Source of the DNA: Beroe forskalii
Taxonomy: Eukaryota > Ctenophora > Nuda > Beroida > Beroidae
DNA length: 64,000 bases
NCBI GenBank assembly: GCA_011033025.1
Contig: WFMF01000007.1
Span: 930,001 to 994,000 of the forward strand
Reading direction: 5' to 3'
Part shown: piece by piece, positions 10,216 through 21,003 of the stretch
How the letters are laid out: each line of letters opens with the position of its first letter
How positions within the stretch are numbered: the stretch's first letter is position 1
Position numbers and translations under genes: made by a program
The notes under the pieces: generated by a model
What the model was told of the DNA's origin: nothing
What the model saw: the letters and a program-made list of their open reading frames with translations, nothing else
Database searches by the model: none

Positions 10216-10357
10216 GACATTTTTACCTCACAATTTTTTACCTCACAAGACTTTAAAACACATGATGTCATGATATTTCAACTATGGGCCTGGGTTACTG
10301 GGTTTAGGTTATGGTTAGGTTCAGGGGAGGGGGATAAAGTGCATTGAGGTAAAATGT
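10216..10357. mobile_element. Short MITE-like element with GACATTTTTACCTCA ends
   Basis: Begins GACATTTTTACCTCA and ends TGAGGTAAAATGTC, which are inverted relative to each other. About 120 bp of its interior and roughly 50 bp of downstream flank recur at 12247-12460, so two copies of one family flank about 1.7 kb. TTAGG-like bases inside (TTTAGGTTATGGTTAGG) are degenerate and not telomeric. Confidence 0.6.
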
Positions 10358-10499
10358 CTGAGGTTGTATGTCGGCCTTCCCCATCCACAGTCACCCTGGC
10401 GGTTAGGATCACCTGTTGTGGGCGATCTGTGATGGGGGCGATTTTAGGTAAAGAAAAATAAGAGGATTCTGTGGTGTATATATTTGAGTCTGAGCTTAA

Positions 10500-10645
10500 T
10501 GCTAGCTCCCACGAGCTAAGAAGAGGGTTCATATAAGTGTGGCCAGCTCCCTTGAGCTGGAAATATAGCTTAGCTCAAAGACGCCAGCTCCCTTGAGCTG
10601 GTAATAGCTAAGACAAGAGGCACCAGCTCCCACGAGCTGGGAATA
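10500..10645. repeat. Four spaced CCAGCTCCCTTGAGCTGG palindromes
   Basis: Four near-identical 18-nt inverted repeats (AGCTCCC[AT][TC]GAGCT core) spaced 30-50 nt apart in the XPO4 intron. Each can form a small hairpin. Confidence 0.65.
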
Positions 10646-10699
10646 TAGGCCCTATGGCAGAGTAACGCCACCCATCTTTCCTGGTTAGAGTCGGTAGTA

Positions 10700-12060
10700 G
10701 AAAATAGGGCCTAGGCATCAGAAGTGGGAATAGTGAATTTAACGTCGACTAAAATCTCATGAATGGAGGGAAACAATGAAACACAAGTTTAGGCACGGGC
10801 AACAATAGTTCAAGTCTCTAACCATACTGATATCAAATATAATCTATGAGCAATAAAATCAATCATATAATAATCAATTCAATAACTAGCAATACTGAAC
10901 TTTAGCAATAGATCTCTATAGACGAATAATATCAAATCATATATAATGTCTCATACTATTAGTCATCCTTTAACTATAGCTACACGAAGGCCGTTATAAA
11001 AATGAGAGACATAGAGAGGGAGTCATGAAATACCTTAGCCACTAACCTAGTTTGGAAAACCTCGAATTTAAAGCAAGGGGGCTAATCACCGAGAAAGTCA
11101 TTCAAACCTAATCAGTCATAGCTATCAACGGCAGAAGTGACTCCCTCTCAGGACGCGGGGGATGTCTCTGATTTTTGCTGTTTAGCACTGGCCTATATTC
11201 TATCGGCTAGGTCACGTGTGAAATCACGTGCTTGAGGAGTGTGTTTCGATCTCCCTAGCTACCTGGCCGTTTTCTCCCTCGAGCGGTGTTTAAAAGAAAA
11301 TCAGTATTCGAGAATAGCTTCAATCGTTTCTATTCAACTTCTAAAACTTTTGGTTAATTTGCTTCGCGGCTTTCTGTTTTCTCCTTGGCTACCAAGCTGT
11401 TTCTTACGTTAAACGGTGTTAAAACCCAGATTTTCATCCGACTAGCGTCGCTGTTGGTCGAACCAACTCCTCCGCGTACGATTCCGTGATGAGTTTAAAG
11501 CTGTTGGACGCTGGCCGGGTGACTATCTATGTGCTTTCAAAACTCGTTACCATTTCACCGAATTAATCTGTTACTATACTTTAAGTTTCATAATTCCAAG
11601 CAAAACATTAACTTCAAAGTGTACGTTTCCATGGCTTTCCATACACGAGTGGCCGTTCTCGTGCGATCTAGTAGTTTAAAGTTATAAATCAGCTTCTATC
11701 TACTCCCCCAGTTTTTATGAATGAACTGGAATCGAAGGAGTAAAACTATAGGAATAAAATGTGCTTCACATCACAACAGTATAGGACTAAAATAGGGACT
11801 ATACGACATGTCCATGCAAATTAAGAAATTGGTCTGCTAATCAGACCTATTTCGTTACGCCCATGCCCGGGGTTTTTATGTTCAATAAGACAATTGAGTT
11901 CTTGTCACATTAGTCCTTTCTCTTTTAAGTGACTGCCTAGGCTTCCATCATATCAATTCTTGCAGCTTTCGGAGAGGTGTTTTGTCGTTTCTGAGATGCC
12001 TATGCCTGAAGAATTTACAGAAAGTCCTTGAAGGTCAGAATATATCAGGGAGGTTGCTTG
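10700..12060. other. Intronic stretch without recognised features
   Basis: Both strands were read between the two MITE-like copies. There is no conserved coding sequence and no long repeat. It might be the interior of a larger element bounded by the 10.2 and 12.3 kb repeats. Confidence 0.4.
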
Positions 12061-12070
12061 AGTTAGTGTG

Positions 12071-12364
12071 GACATTTTCACCTCACATTTTGCCTCCAAT
12101 TGATGAGTAATGATTTATTCTCTTTTGACTCAATTGGTACAGGTACAAATCTAAACGATGTGGTTCTTTAATGACAATCAATTTCGTCGTTCTACGACAT
12201 CTTCAGGTCTCAAATTTGATTGTATAAAGTAGTTTTGTAAAGTTTTTACCTCAAAAGACTTTAACACATGATGTCATGATATTTCAACTATGGGCCTGGG
12301 TTACTGGGTTTAGGTTATGGTTAGGTTCAGGGGAGGGGGATAAAGTGCATTGAGGTAAAATGTC
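12071..12364. mobile_element. Second copy of the GACATTTT-ACCTCA element
   Basis: GACATTTTCACCTCA at 12071 and TGAGGTAAAATGTC ending at 12364 are inverted. The right-hand 120 bp are almost identical to 10239-10357. No coding capacity. Confidence 0.55.
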
Positions 12365-12403
12365 TGAGGTTGTATGTCGGCCTTCCCCATCCACAGTCAC
12401 AGT

Positions 12404-12460
12404 CTCCCATAACAGGTGATCCCAGCCACCAGGGGTGGCTGGGATCACCTGTTGTGGGAG
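12404..12460. repeat. 57-nt near-perfect hairpin
   Basis: CTCCCATAACAGGTGATCCC at the left pairs with GGGATCACCTGTTGTGGGAG at the right around a 3-nt AGG loop, giving a stem of about 27 bp with one or two mismatches. The left half is absent from the related copy at about 10395, which suggests it arose by inverted duplication of the right half. Confidence 0.8.
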
Positions 12461-13195
12461 ATCCTTTGCCGGGGTGTCTGTCATCCTATCAAAGTTAAGC
12501 TGCTTAGAAATCACTCATGAATTAAAGCATATCGCTGCTCAATCTGTTTAAAAGATCTCGATTAAAAGTTGCTATTACACAGTGATAATTATGATCTTTG
12601 AATCTTTGAATCAATCATCAAAAATTCAAATTTCATATCTCATGCCATTGGCTTACTGGGTCGAAAACCTTTTAAATAAATGACAAGAATTAATTTAATA
12701 AGTCTGAGTGGTTGAACTTGAAGTTGGAGAGCAGGTTGCCAAACTACGACTGACAGAAATGGCTAAATTTGGTCGTGTTCCACACCAGGTGCAGTCAGCA
12801 CCCATTCATATTCAGCATCGTACGTACGATAAATTTAATGTCTTACGATGAAGGGAATAGTCGTACAATGTAGGGAATAGTCGTACATGGTTACAAATAA
12901 TATTAGAATATCATTATGTTTCATGACGAAGATTAGCACGTGCTTTTTGCAAGCACCCAACCGCGTGATAACTATAAGTCTCAACAACCCAACAGCTATG
13001 AATGAAATAAAGACTCTCAGACAACCCAACAGTGAAATGCCTGGGAGTGGTCGGTACGTGGCTACGAATGATAAAACTTTTTATTTCATTTCCCGAATAT
13101 TCCTGTAAAAGCTCTATGCTAACTGCAGCTCCCTCTTCTTCTTTCCCTCAGATGTCCACTGTGACATCTATGTATTGCTCACCCCCTCTCATTTC

Positions 13196-13819
13196 ACCAT
13201 TTTCTCCCCTCCCCTCAGCTGTACCGCCTGTTCTCACCTCCCCTCCCCTCAGCTGTACCCGGCGGTCCCTCAGCTGTACCGGTTCTCACCTCCCCCTTCC
13301 CTCAGCACGTGTTCTATCTCTCTCCCTCGAGGTGATCAGCTGTACCGCCTGGACCTCCCCCTTTAGCTGTTCGCCTGTTCTCACCATTTCCCCGAATATT
13401 CCTGTAAATATCTGCTGTACCGCCTGTTCTCAACTCCTGTACCTCCCTTCCCTAGCTCCGCCTGTTTCTTCTTCCCTTTTCCCTTCACCCCCCCCCTGTT
13501 TGCCTGTTCTCACCTCCCCTTCCCTCACTTGTACCGCCTGTTCTCACCTCCCTTCCCCTCAGCTGTACCGCCTGTTCTCACCCCCCTCCCCTCCGCCCTG
13601 TTCTCACCTTTCAGCTGTACCGCCTGTTCTCACCCCCCTCCCCTCAGCTGTACCGCCTGTTCTCACCTCCCCTCTCCTCACTTGTACCGCCTGTTCTCAC
13701 CTCCCTCCCCCTCAGCTTTATCGCCTGTTCTCACCTCACCTTCCCCTCAGCTGTACCGCCTGTTCTCACCTCCCCTTCCCCTCAGCTGTACCGCCTGTTC
13801 TCACCTCCCCTCCCCTCAG
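13196..13819 (+). repeat. 34-bp minisatellite of reiterated acceptors before XPO4 exon E
   Basis: The unit is CTGTACCGCCTGTTCTC followed by ACCTCCCCTCCCCTCAG. That is the first 17 bases of exon E plus its pyrimidine tract and AG. About 16 copies, increasingly uniform toward the exon. 34 bp is not a multiple of three, so inclusion of one or two units would shift frame. The open frames here (Pro/Ser-rich VPPVLTSP type) are artefacts. Confidence 0.88.
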
Positions 13820-13977
13820 CTGTACCGCCTGTTCTCGAGTGACCGGGAGATTCAGCACGTGACCAGGCTGTGTATCGTGCAGCTGGGCACACTTCAGGGA
13901 TCTGTGTTTGATAACCAGGACGAACGGGTAACCTTCCTATCCCAGTACATTGCAGCAGTTGTCAGACTCGTTGTCAG
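13820..13977 (+). CDS. XPO4: Exportin-4 exon E
   Basis: Frame LYRLFSSDREIQHVTRLCIV, then QLGTLQGSVFDNQDERVTFL and SQYIAAVVRLVV. It corresponds to the XPO4 segment containing the ASLHGPIFPDE motif. Donor gtcagt, phase 2. Exon D ends in phase 1 and E starts in phase 0, which agrees with an unseen exon in between. Confidence 0.85.
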
Positions 13978-15827
13978 GTCAGTAACCAATCAGATTGTGA
14001 AATTTAAATCAGCGGGCGCTCTGATTGGACAATGTATCCCAGTGAATTTCAGCTGCTGTTGTCAGGTTATAATATTGCTTGCGGGCATCTACCAATCAGA
14101 GCACGCGATCTCAGATAGCTCGAGTTCTGACTGGTCAATGCCTCGTTCAATGGGGCTGGCAAGTCAATCGAGCCCATGTTTTGGTGCACGAGCTAAAAAC
14201 TCAATTCTGCGGAGCTAGTATGCCTAGTAATATCAAGAGAGCCAGTAACCTCCTGATCCTAGACATGGGTTGTCCTCCACTCATGGCTCTAGTGCAGAAT
14301 GATGGAGCCCACACCTTGGGATAACTAAATATTTGAGGGATCCTCAATATGTGAGGTCTCAAACTGGCGTTTTGGGGCTCCCGTACTTGCAGCTCCATTT
14401 CAATTCGGAATATACTCGCTTTCTTTGCTACACAATGCACACTTTGCTTTGAAAACAGAGCGTTCCATTTTCTAAACCATTCCACCACATCAAGATGAAG
14501 GATAATTGGTTAAAATGGTTGTCTGGTTCCATTGCTGAGTGGTTTTAAATTCTAATATATTTAAAAGTTTAAATATTCTATCGTACGCTACCGTACGTTA
14601 AAATATTTTATGTATTCAGGATTTTAAAAGGAATTATAGCCGAGTAAAGTGGTTAATTTATGCTAAAAGTCTCTCAGTCGTTTAAGGAAATATAGAACTA
14701 TGATCTGAACGTTAATAAACGCGTGCACATGGTTTATGATAATTAATGTATGGTGACTTGAGTTAACTTTACCGATTCAATGATTAATGGCTCTGCTCAT
14801 GAAAATTGTGGGTAAGTCAACTGCTCCTGAACAATAAAAAGTCAGTTTTTAAAAAATAAAATTTTGATCATGTTATGATAAACTGATGATCAAATAGAAA
14901 ATAATTTCTTTATCACCAGCATGAGCAAATACAATATCTTGCCATTTTGCGTACCCCGCAGATCGAGAAACTATGACTCTGCTGGATGCTCAAGACCAGA
15001 ATAAATCTTAAACTTATAGGAAATTCGTAATGATGTAATGATTTATCTTTTTGTGTTCCATTATCTAGTCAAATGATCCCAAGACTGTGTCTGGTTAATT
15101 AATAATCATCGATAGCGATTGGTTGTTGATTGAGACTGCAGTTGCAGGAAATTGAAGTTTTTGGGGGAAATCCTGAGACGCAGCTTAACATTAAAACTCT
15201 GGGAATATCCTCATAAAACCATAAGTAATGTACCTTAATTAGTAAGCAGAATACTGGTTCTATTATTAGGCGACGCATATTATGAATTTTCTCATAAAAC
15301 ACAATTGTTATGCTGTTAAGCTGTCCAGTCCTTTAAATTCTCCTGGAATATGAAGACTAGACACCCATGATTTTCGCCAAAACTTCCTCATATCCTCATG
15401 GGAAATCAAGAAAATCGAAGAAAAGCGTATTTGCTGTTTTGAGTGCATTATCATGATCTCTTAGGGAAGAATTGTCTCGGGAATTATTATTCCAATCGGT
15501 TATTATTCCGATCCACACATCATTATCACAAATTTATTTTCAGATCCACGTCTCCTTCTCCATCTTGCCAGAAACTTCCATCCCATTCCATTTCTACAAA
15601 TAGCCTTGCTAAAACTTGAGAACTTTATAGGTTGATCACTAGCGGAATTATTTGACAGCCCCGCGGCCCACCTCATCTCCACATCAGCTTTTCAGGCTGA
15701 CGATGATAATCACATGATTTTCGAAAGCTTCTGATGATGACTTCCCCGTACCAATTAAACGTTGAAGTCTTGATTCATACTTATCAGGGCTTTTTTGAGG
15801 AAGTCTTGACATCCCCATCCTTTTCAG

Positions 15828-16063
15828 GGCTTGTGAGTTGCCAGGGAGTGAGGAAGATCACGGCCTGGCTCTGGCAGTCCGCCAACTCCTGTGGGCCAAC
15901 ACGTGTCAGGACCTCAAGAACATCCACGTGTCACTCTTCAAGGAATTCCTTGCTGCTCTCACGGAGCTGTCTCTGAAAGTCTTCCTTAACTCTTCCAGGG
16001 ATACTGAGGAGAACCTTGCTTTTTATTTCATTGATCTGGTAGTGATCTTAGCTCCTTTCTCAG
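15828..16063 (+). CDS. XPO4: Exportin-4 exon F
   Basis: Phase 2 joins AG to G for Arg: RACELPGSEEDHGLALAVRQ, then LWANTCQDLKNIHVSLFKEF and LAALTELSLKVFLNSSRDTE. It matches the XPO4 PSELFSSFVNCLTHL region. Taking gtaata as donor ends in phase 1, but exon G starts in phase 0. A weaker donor, gtagtg after FYFIDL (16041), would be in phase and fits the usual length better. The acceptor with TCAGGGCTT is duplicated about 40 nt upstream. Confidence 0.82.
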
Positions 16064-16335
16064 GTAATAGTCCTGTCTCGTGATTCCGGCAAATTCATAA
16101 GTACCCTCCCTTTCTGTATGACTTACTATTCATCGACTTCCCTCCCCTAACCCAGTGAAATACAAATACTTTTCTTCACGTTAATAAGTCCTAACCTTCC
16201 TAAGTCCTAAATCTTTCATGCCTGTACGGGGAATAAGAGGAATCTTAACATAGTGCAGCCACTATTTCACACGAAGTCGCTGTCGCTTTGCGTGCTATGA
16301 TCATGGCGCCATTCCAACCACCATTTCATTTCCAG

Positions 16336-16515
16336 GAGAACACGGAGGATGTTGTGGACGTGATTCTGGACGTGTGGCTGACCCTGAACCAGATGATGGA
16401 CACCCTGCCCCGGTCCCCCCTCGACACTTGCATGCTCAGAGTCGTGGAGTGCTACCTTAACTGCCATCTGGCTCCCCCCGTGGGAATAAGGGATGATTCT
16501 ACTGACCTAGAGGAG
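16336..16515 (+). CDS. XPO4: Exportin-4 exon G
   Basis: Sixty codons, ENTEDVVDVILDVWLTLNQM and then a helix ending VVECYLNCHLAPPVGIRDD with STDLEE. It aligns with the XPO4 LLESWLTLVQ and CHLAAPDGTRN motifs. The donor gtgagt belongs to the first unit of a 58-bp repeat. The first eight codons differ from the minus-strand copy. Confidence 0.88.
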
Positions 16516-16862
16516 GTGAGTGTCATCTGGCTCCCCCCGTGGGAATACGGGATGATTCTACTGACCTAGAGGAGGTGAGTGTCATCTGGCTCCCCCCGTG
16601 GGAATAAGGGGTGATTCTACTGACCTAGAGGAGGTGAGTGTCATCTGGCTCCCCCCGTGGGAATACGGGATGATTCTACTGACCTAGAGGAGGTGAGTGC
16701 CATCTGGCTCCCCCCGTGGGAATAAGGGATGATTCTACTGACCTAGAGGAGATAGGTGTCATCTGGCTCCCCCCGTGGGAATAAGGGATGATTCTACTGA
16801 CCTAGAGGAGGTGAGTGTCATCTGGCTCCCCCCGTGGGAATAAGGGATGATTCTACTGACAT
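16461..16862 (+). repeat. 58-bp repeat reiterating the exon G donor
   Basis: Seven copies, the first inside exon G. The unit includes CATCTGGCTCCCCCCGTGGG, GATTCTACTGACCTAGAGGA and the donor G|GTGAGTG. Six copies carry the GAG|GTGAGTG-type donor; one has GAT|AGGTGTC and the last is truncated. The other arm (28200-28390) has only three copies. Confidence 0.9.
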
Positions 16863-17149
16863 TGAGAACTGACACGTCAACTAACAAGTAACCACTTTGC
16901 GCGTTAATGTAGTGATTTCAAGCCAGTCGCCATTTTCCCTATAATATCATCTCCTCACGTTGATAAATCATTCATTTCACACAACGTTTCTGCCGATTTA
17001 CTAAAATGCTGGTGATTAGTATCATTTAAAATAATTCATTTCATATATTATTAGGATTTACACTAATACAAAGTTTCATATTTACCCTCCCGAACCGATA
17101 AAAGCAATTTTTTTGAGATTTATAATCAGTAAGTTCATGCTAATCTCAC

Positions 17150-17815
17150 TTAATGATTCCCCATCCCCCATGGATATTTATTCCCCTTCACACACGATTC
17201 CCCTTTCCCACACGATTCCCCTCCCCCCATCATTCGAATTCCCTTTTCCCCATCATTTCCCTTCCCCATCCCCCAGGCCCATGAGTCCCTTCCCCCCACA
17301 TGATTTTCCTCCCCCACCATTCCCCTTTTCCCCCACCATTCCCTTTTCCCACACCATTCCCTTTCCCCACACCATTCCCCTTTTCCCACCATTCCCTTTT
17401 CCCCACCATTCCCCTTTTTCCCATCATTCCCCTTTTCCCATCATTCCCCTTTTCCCCATCATTCCCTTTTCCCATCCCCTTTTCCCACCATTCCTTTTTC
17501 CCCCCACCATTCCCCTTTTCCCCACAATTCCCCTTTTCCCACACCATTCCCCTATCCCCCACCATCCCCCTTTTCCCACACCATTCCCCTTTTCCCACAC
17601 CATCCCCCTTTCCCCCACTATTCCCCTTTCCCCCACCATTCCCCTTTTCCCACACCATTCCCCTCCCCCACCATTCCCCTTTTCCCACACCATTCCCCTT
17701 TTCCCCCACCATTCCCCTTTCCCCCCACCATTCTCCTTTTCCCACACCATTCCCCTTTTCCCACGCCATTCCCCTTTTCCCACCATTCCCCTTTTCCCCC
17801 ACCATTCCCCTTTTC
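17150..17815 (+). repeat. Polypyrimidine CCATTCCCCTTTTCCCA array before XPO4 exon H
   Basis: About 40 copies of a 15-17-bp pyrimidine unit (CCATTCCCCTTTTCCCACA) run directly into the acceptor cttttcccag of exon H. Nearly pure polypyrimidine on the plus strand, so it can act as an extended pyrimidine tract and may form triplex (H-DNA). The open frames in it ([10 protein letters not shown]) are artefacts. Confidence 0.92.
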
Positions 17816-17819
17816 CCAG

Positions 17820-17894
17820 ATAGATCTGGACACTGAAGAAGATGACCGTGTGAAGTATCGGGATCAGCTGGACATTGTGGGCAGCTTAGCCCGG
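17820..17894 (+). CDS. XPO4: Exportin-4 exon H
   Basis: Twenty-five codons in phase 0: [20 protein letters not shown] and GSLAR. This is the XPO4 signature EEDDRDQFSDQLASVGMLGR region. Donor gttagt. Confidence 0.92.
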
Positions 17895-18070
17895 GTTAGT
17901 TGGACGAAGTTGCGAAAATTGAACTAAAATTGGGATAAAATGAGCTTTTGATAAACTTTTTGGCGATTTACTTGAGGTCATAAACGTGCACGATATTATC
18001 AAGTTTCATGAAAATTGGAAGTGCATAAAACTGGCGTTTACAACTGGCTTTTAAAATCCTATTCGTTTAG

Positions 18071-18169
18071 GTAAACATCGCCTCCACCCTCAAGCACTAC
18101 AACCTGCTGCTGCTGGATCGCACCCGGCACCTCAAGTCAAGAGTAGAGGCTCAGGAGGAGTGTAATCCT
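18071..18169 (+). CDS. XPO4: Exportin-4 exon I
   Basis: Thirty-three codons, VNIASTLKHYNLLLLDRTRH and LKSRVEAQEECNP, phase 0 at both ends. It matches the XPO4 helix following the GRIAAE motif. Acceptor attcgtttag, donor gtgagt. Confidence 0.88.
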
Positions 18170-18466
18170 GTGAGTTTTACTCGACATTGACTTATCAGCG
18201 AGGGAGTTGATCGTGAACTCGCACCTTGATTGGTCAATGTCATGAAGATTTCAGGATCCTACGCATGCAATCTCCAGTTCCAGAGAACTCTCAGTACCTT
18301 TATCGACTAAATCTTATTGTTCATCCTTTTCAAAACCCCCAAAATGTCAGTGTCCCAGATTGTATGATTTTACTAATAAGCCATCCCCTAATCCCCATGC
18401 CCAACCTCCTTATCACCATCCTCTAATCCCCTCATCCCTTGCTGACATTATTCACACCATATGCAG

Positions 18467-18626
18467 TTGTTTGAGGACATCCACTGGCTGGTGATGCTCC
18501 TAGGCTACACCCTCTCTGATGCCCCTACTGACACTGACCTTACCATCCCTGCCCCCATTCTGGAATACTTGGCTAGCTGCCAGGAAACCAGTCAGTCCGA
18601 CATGGAGGCTCTCTCCCACTACACGC
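18467..18626 (+). CDS. XPO4: Exportin-4 exon J
   Basis: LFEDIHWLVMLLGYTLSDAP, then TDTDLTIPAPILEYLASCQE and SQSDMEALSHYT. The EDIHWL motif followed by an acidic loop and IP-x-x-I-x-EY is diagnostic of XPO4. Donor gtgagt, phase 1. Confidence 0.93.
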
Positions 18627-19019
18627 GTGAGTTTTTGTTTTGTTTTTTGTTTTTTTTGCAATATCCACAGACCATCACGATCTCTTGCGAGGTGCGATGG
18701 CAACTTTCCAAAGGGGAGTGTTCTGCTGGAACCCACCTGGCTCGCTACTAGTCTACTAGAACCCCTTACCGGTTACCAGGTGGTGAAACCCTCTCGGGCT
18801 TGAACTGAGCTGGTGCCCCTCCGAAGTTTGACTACTTCGATCTTTTTGTAAGTACCTATTTCGTTGACAAGCTGTACCTCTAACGCTGTGCTTTGAGAAA
18901 GGCGAGAAACACGTGAGTATTCATCCTATTTCACTATCTGATGGTTTCTAGCCGAGCTAGAATCTTTACTATGTAGCATTGTAGCCGAGCAAGCCGTTCG
19001 GCTATTTCCCCTCATACGA

Positions 19020-20330
19020 TAAAAAGAGCATGTAAATGTGTTTAACTTATCAATTGTGGAACTGGAACGTTGAGCGCACAATTCTGTTTTGGTTCGATTA
19101 TTTTGAAGTTTTGAATTTTGAGAGTTTTTTCAATACAGATACCACCAAATTGGTTCCATTTTCAAAACTGCTGGAATTTGGAAATCGGCGCGAAAATTCT
19201 TGGAAATCAAGCCTAGTTCCACCTACAGTTAATTTGCAAGTATTTTTCGTTAAATACTTGCAGTTATAGTTTTTCTCTTCGACTTGTCTGGTGTCTGGGG
19301 GTTATCAACGTCATAAACGCCATCTTGTTATATTTACATGATGGATTATTAGCGGCTATTTGTTCCCACCCAGGTTACCATATCGCCAATATCGGTGAAA
19401 TGCAATTATCCAATAAACCCCCCACTTTCCATAGAGATTCTACGCGGCTCATTCCTACAACCAGTTCCATGAAATGTAACGATAATATTTGTTCAAGGAT
19501 TTGTCTATATTCCTTGAGCTATTCCTTGGCCAACCGGAAAGTTGGTTGACTGGTTGAGACTGCTGTACATGAGGAATTAAACAGGCTTTCAGGTAGAATG
19601 AAATATACCCGATTCAAAGCTCGATTGGGACATGATTTCAAGGTAAGTGGTTAGCGGAAATGGCAGTGGTTATGGCAGTGGTTATGGCAGTGGTTATATA
19701 ATACTGGTAAATGGTTGTGGTGAATGGCCGTAGTATTCGGGATTTTTAAATGGCCGTGGTATGTGGTCGTGATAGATGGTAGTGGAATAATTAAATCTAT
19801 CAGTATCTCTAAATTCAGGTCACACGAAGAGTTATAGAGCTCTTCCGGGCAAATAGTTTCAAGAAAAGTGTTTTAACAAATTAACACTCATAGTATTAAC
19901 TGTAAAAGTATTAACATTATTTTCGCACATATTATTTCAGGAAATATCGCTTGAGATATTCAGATATTCTATTCAGATATTCTATTAGATATTCAGTATC
20001 ATTTCAGTTAAATTATTTCAGTTGAATTTCAGGACACAAGAAAGATAGTGAGCTCTTCCGGCTTCGCACATTTTATTATGCAGTAAAATATTCAAAATTA
20101 TTCAGTAAAAGTATCAACTATTTGTAAGATTATTCGACATTATCACTGTTAAATTATTAAATATCCGGGAGAATTTCTCATGCCTTACTCAGTTCAGCGA
20201 ACTAAGAGACTTTAGATATAGCGTTCTAAGCAAGTTTGAAAATAAAGTGAACGACTAACTGACCAAGTAAGGGATCAAACTTCGTTTTCTCTATTCTCAA
20301 ACTTAAGCGGACGTCATTCCTTCTTCATTT
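19020..20330 (+). other. XPO4 intron without coding features
   Basis: Read on both strands: no conserved exon. It contains a small GTGGTTATGGCA repeat (19655-19700) and AT-rich GATATTC-type repeats (19940-20010). The whole stretch is mirrored in the right arm with small differences. Confidence 0.5.
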
Positions 20331-20334
20331 CTAG

Positions 20335-20524
20335 ACAATTCTGTGGGTCAGTGCAGTGGACTTTATTCCCCCTCTATTTCTCAGAGAACTATCTGCGCTC
20401 CTGTTCTTATAATGTCTCTTATTTCCAGAGAACTGTGTGGGTCAGTGCAGTAGACTTCACTCCCCCTCTACTTTCAGAGAACTGTGTGGGTCAGTGCAGT
20501 GGAATTTACTCCCCCTATTCTCAG
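20335..20524 (+). repeat. Reiterated acceptors before XPO4 exon K
   Basis: Four upstream copies of the exon K acceptor region: pyrimidines, CAG, AGAACTGTGTGGGTCAGTGC, then GTGGACTTCACTCCCCCTCT. The copy just before 20525 is the one continued by conserved coding sequence. Confidence 0.85.
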
Positions 20525-20658
20525 AGAACTCTGTTGGTCAGTGCGGGGAGTTGCCGCCTGTTAACGACGTGTTGTCTGCCCTGCTGGTTCTACTGGAGCT
20601 AAGTGCGGTGTATCAGGACATGCTGAGCAAGGGGGGTCGCCACTTCCTCTCACCGCAG
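20525..20658 (+). CDS. XPO4: Exportin-4 exon K (last on the plus strand)
   Basis: AG joins the preceding C to give Gln: QNSVGQCGELPPVNDVLSAL, then LVLLELSAVYQDMLSKGGRH and FLSPQ. It aligns with the XPO4 RLLSAILRVSEVE and HLLSPQM motifs. Phase fits exon J. Donor gtactt, phase 0. No plus-strand continuation exists: the following exon is found only on the minus strand at 21457-21577. Confidence 0.9.
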
Positions 20659-21003
20659 GTACTTGCAGTGAATGTAACGTTCAATCGGAGACTCAGTCCC
20701 GATCAGAATATGTGTTCCTCGGTTCTAGGGTCCACGGAGTACTCGGCTTCGGTTTTTACTTTTACCGAGAATTAACGGCGTATCGAAGTGCCTAGATCTC
20801 GGTCAAAAAACCTGCTCTCGGTCGATTAACGGTTATTTTTGCATAGATTTGTGTATTGGGAGGGATTCACTTTTTTAGGGACACAGCGTAGTTGGCGTGA
20901 GACATGAGACTTTCTCTCACCGCAGGTTTCTTATTTAACGTTCTATCAGGGACTCACAATAAAAATAAACTCCCCTAATCTAATTGGGCGCGCGATTTGA
21001 AAC

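Larger units (their letters stand above)
14611..21003 (+). repeat. Left arm of a large inverted repeat
   Basis: From TGTATTCAGGATTTTAAAAG onward this arm matches the reverse complement of about 21926-30173 at high but imperfect identity, with scattered SNPs and 1-3-nt indels easily seen in the first 250 bp. Larger differences are in tandem repeats and insertions. It carries XPO4 exons F-K. Its outer limit corresponds exactly to the last base before the N gap on the other side. Confidence 0.92.

Noticed and set aside
10290-10340. Telomere-like TTAGG words
   Set aside because: Only a few degenerate copies within a MITE-like element.
10500-10645. CRISPR-like spaced palindromes
   Set aside because: Eukaryotic intron context, only four short copies, uneven spacing and no cas genes.
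17113-17836. 178-236-codon Pro/Phe-rich and Gly/Lys-rich frames
   Set aside because: Polypyrimidine array before exon H; open in many frames because units lack stops.
18690-18905. Possible extra XPO4 exon (mirror 23930-24120 has an open frame with GYLVLKPLRASIELV)
   Set aside because: Exons J and K already join in phase and match the protein. The left copy has stops and the phase does not fit, so it is treated as diverged intron.
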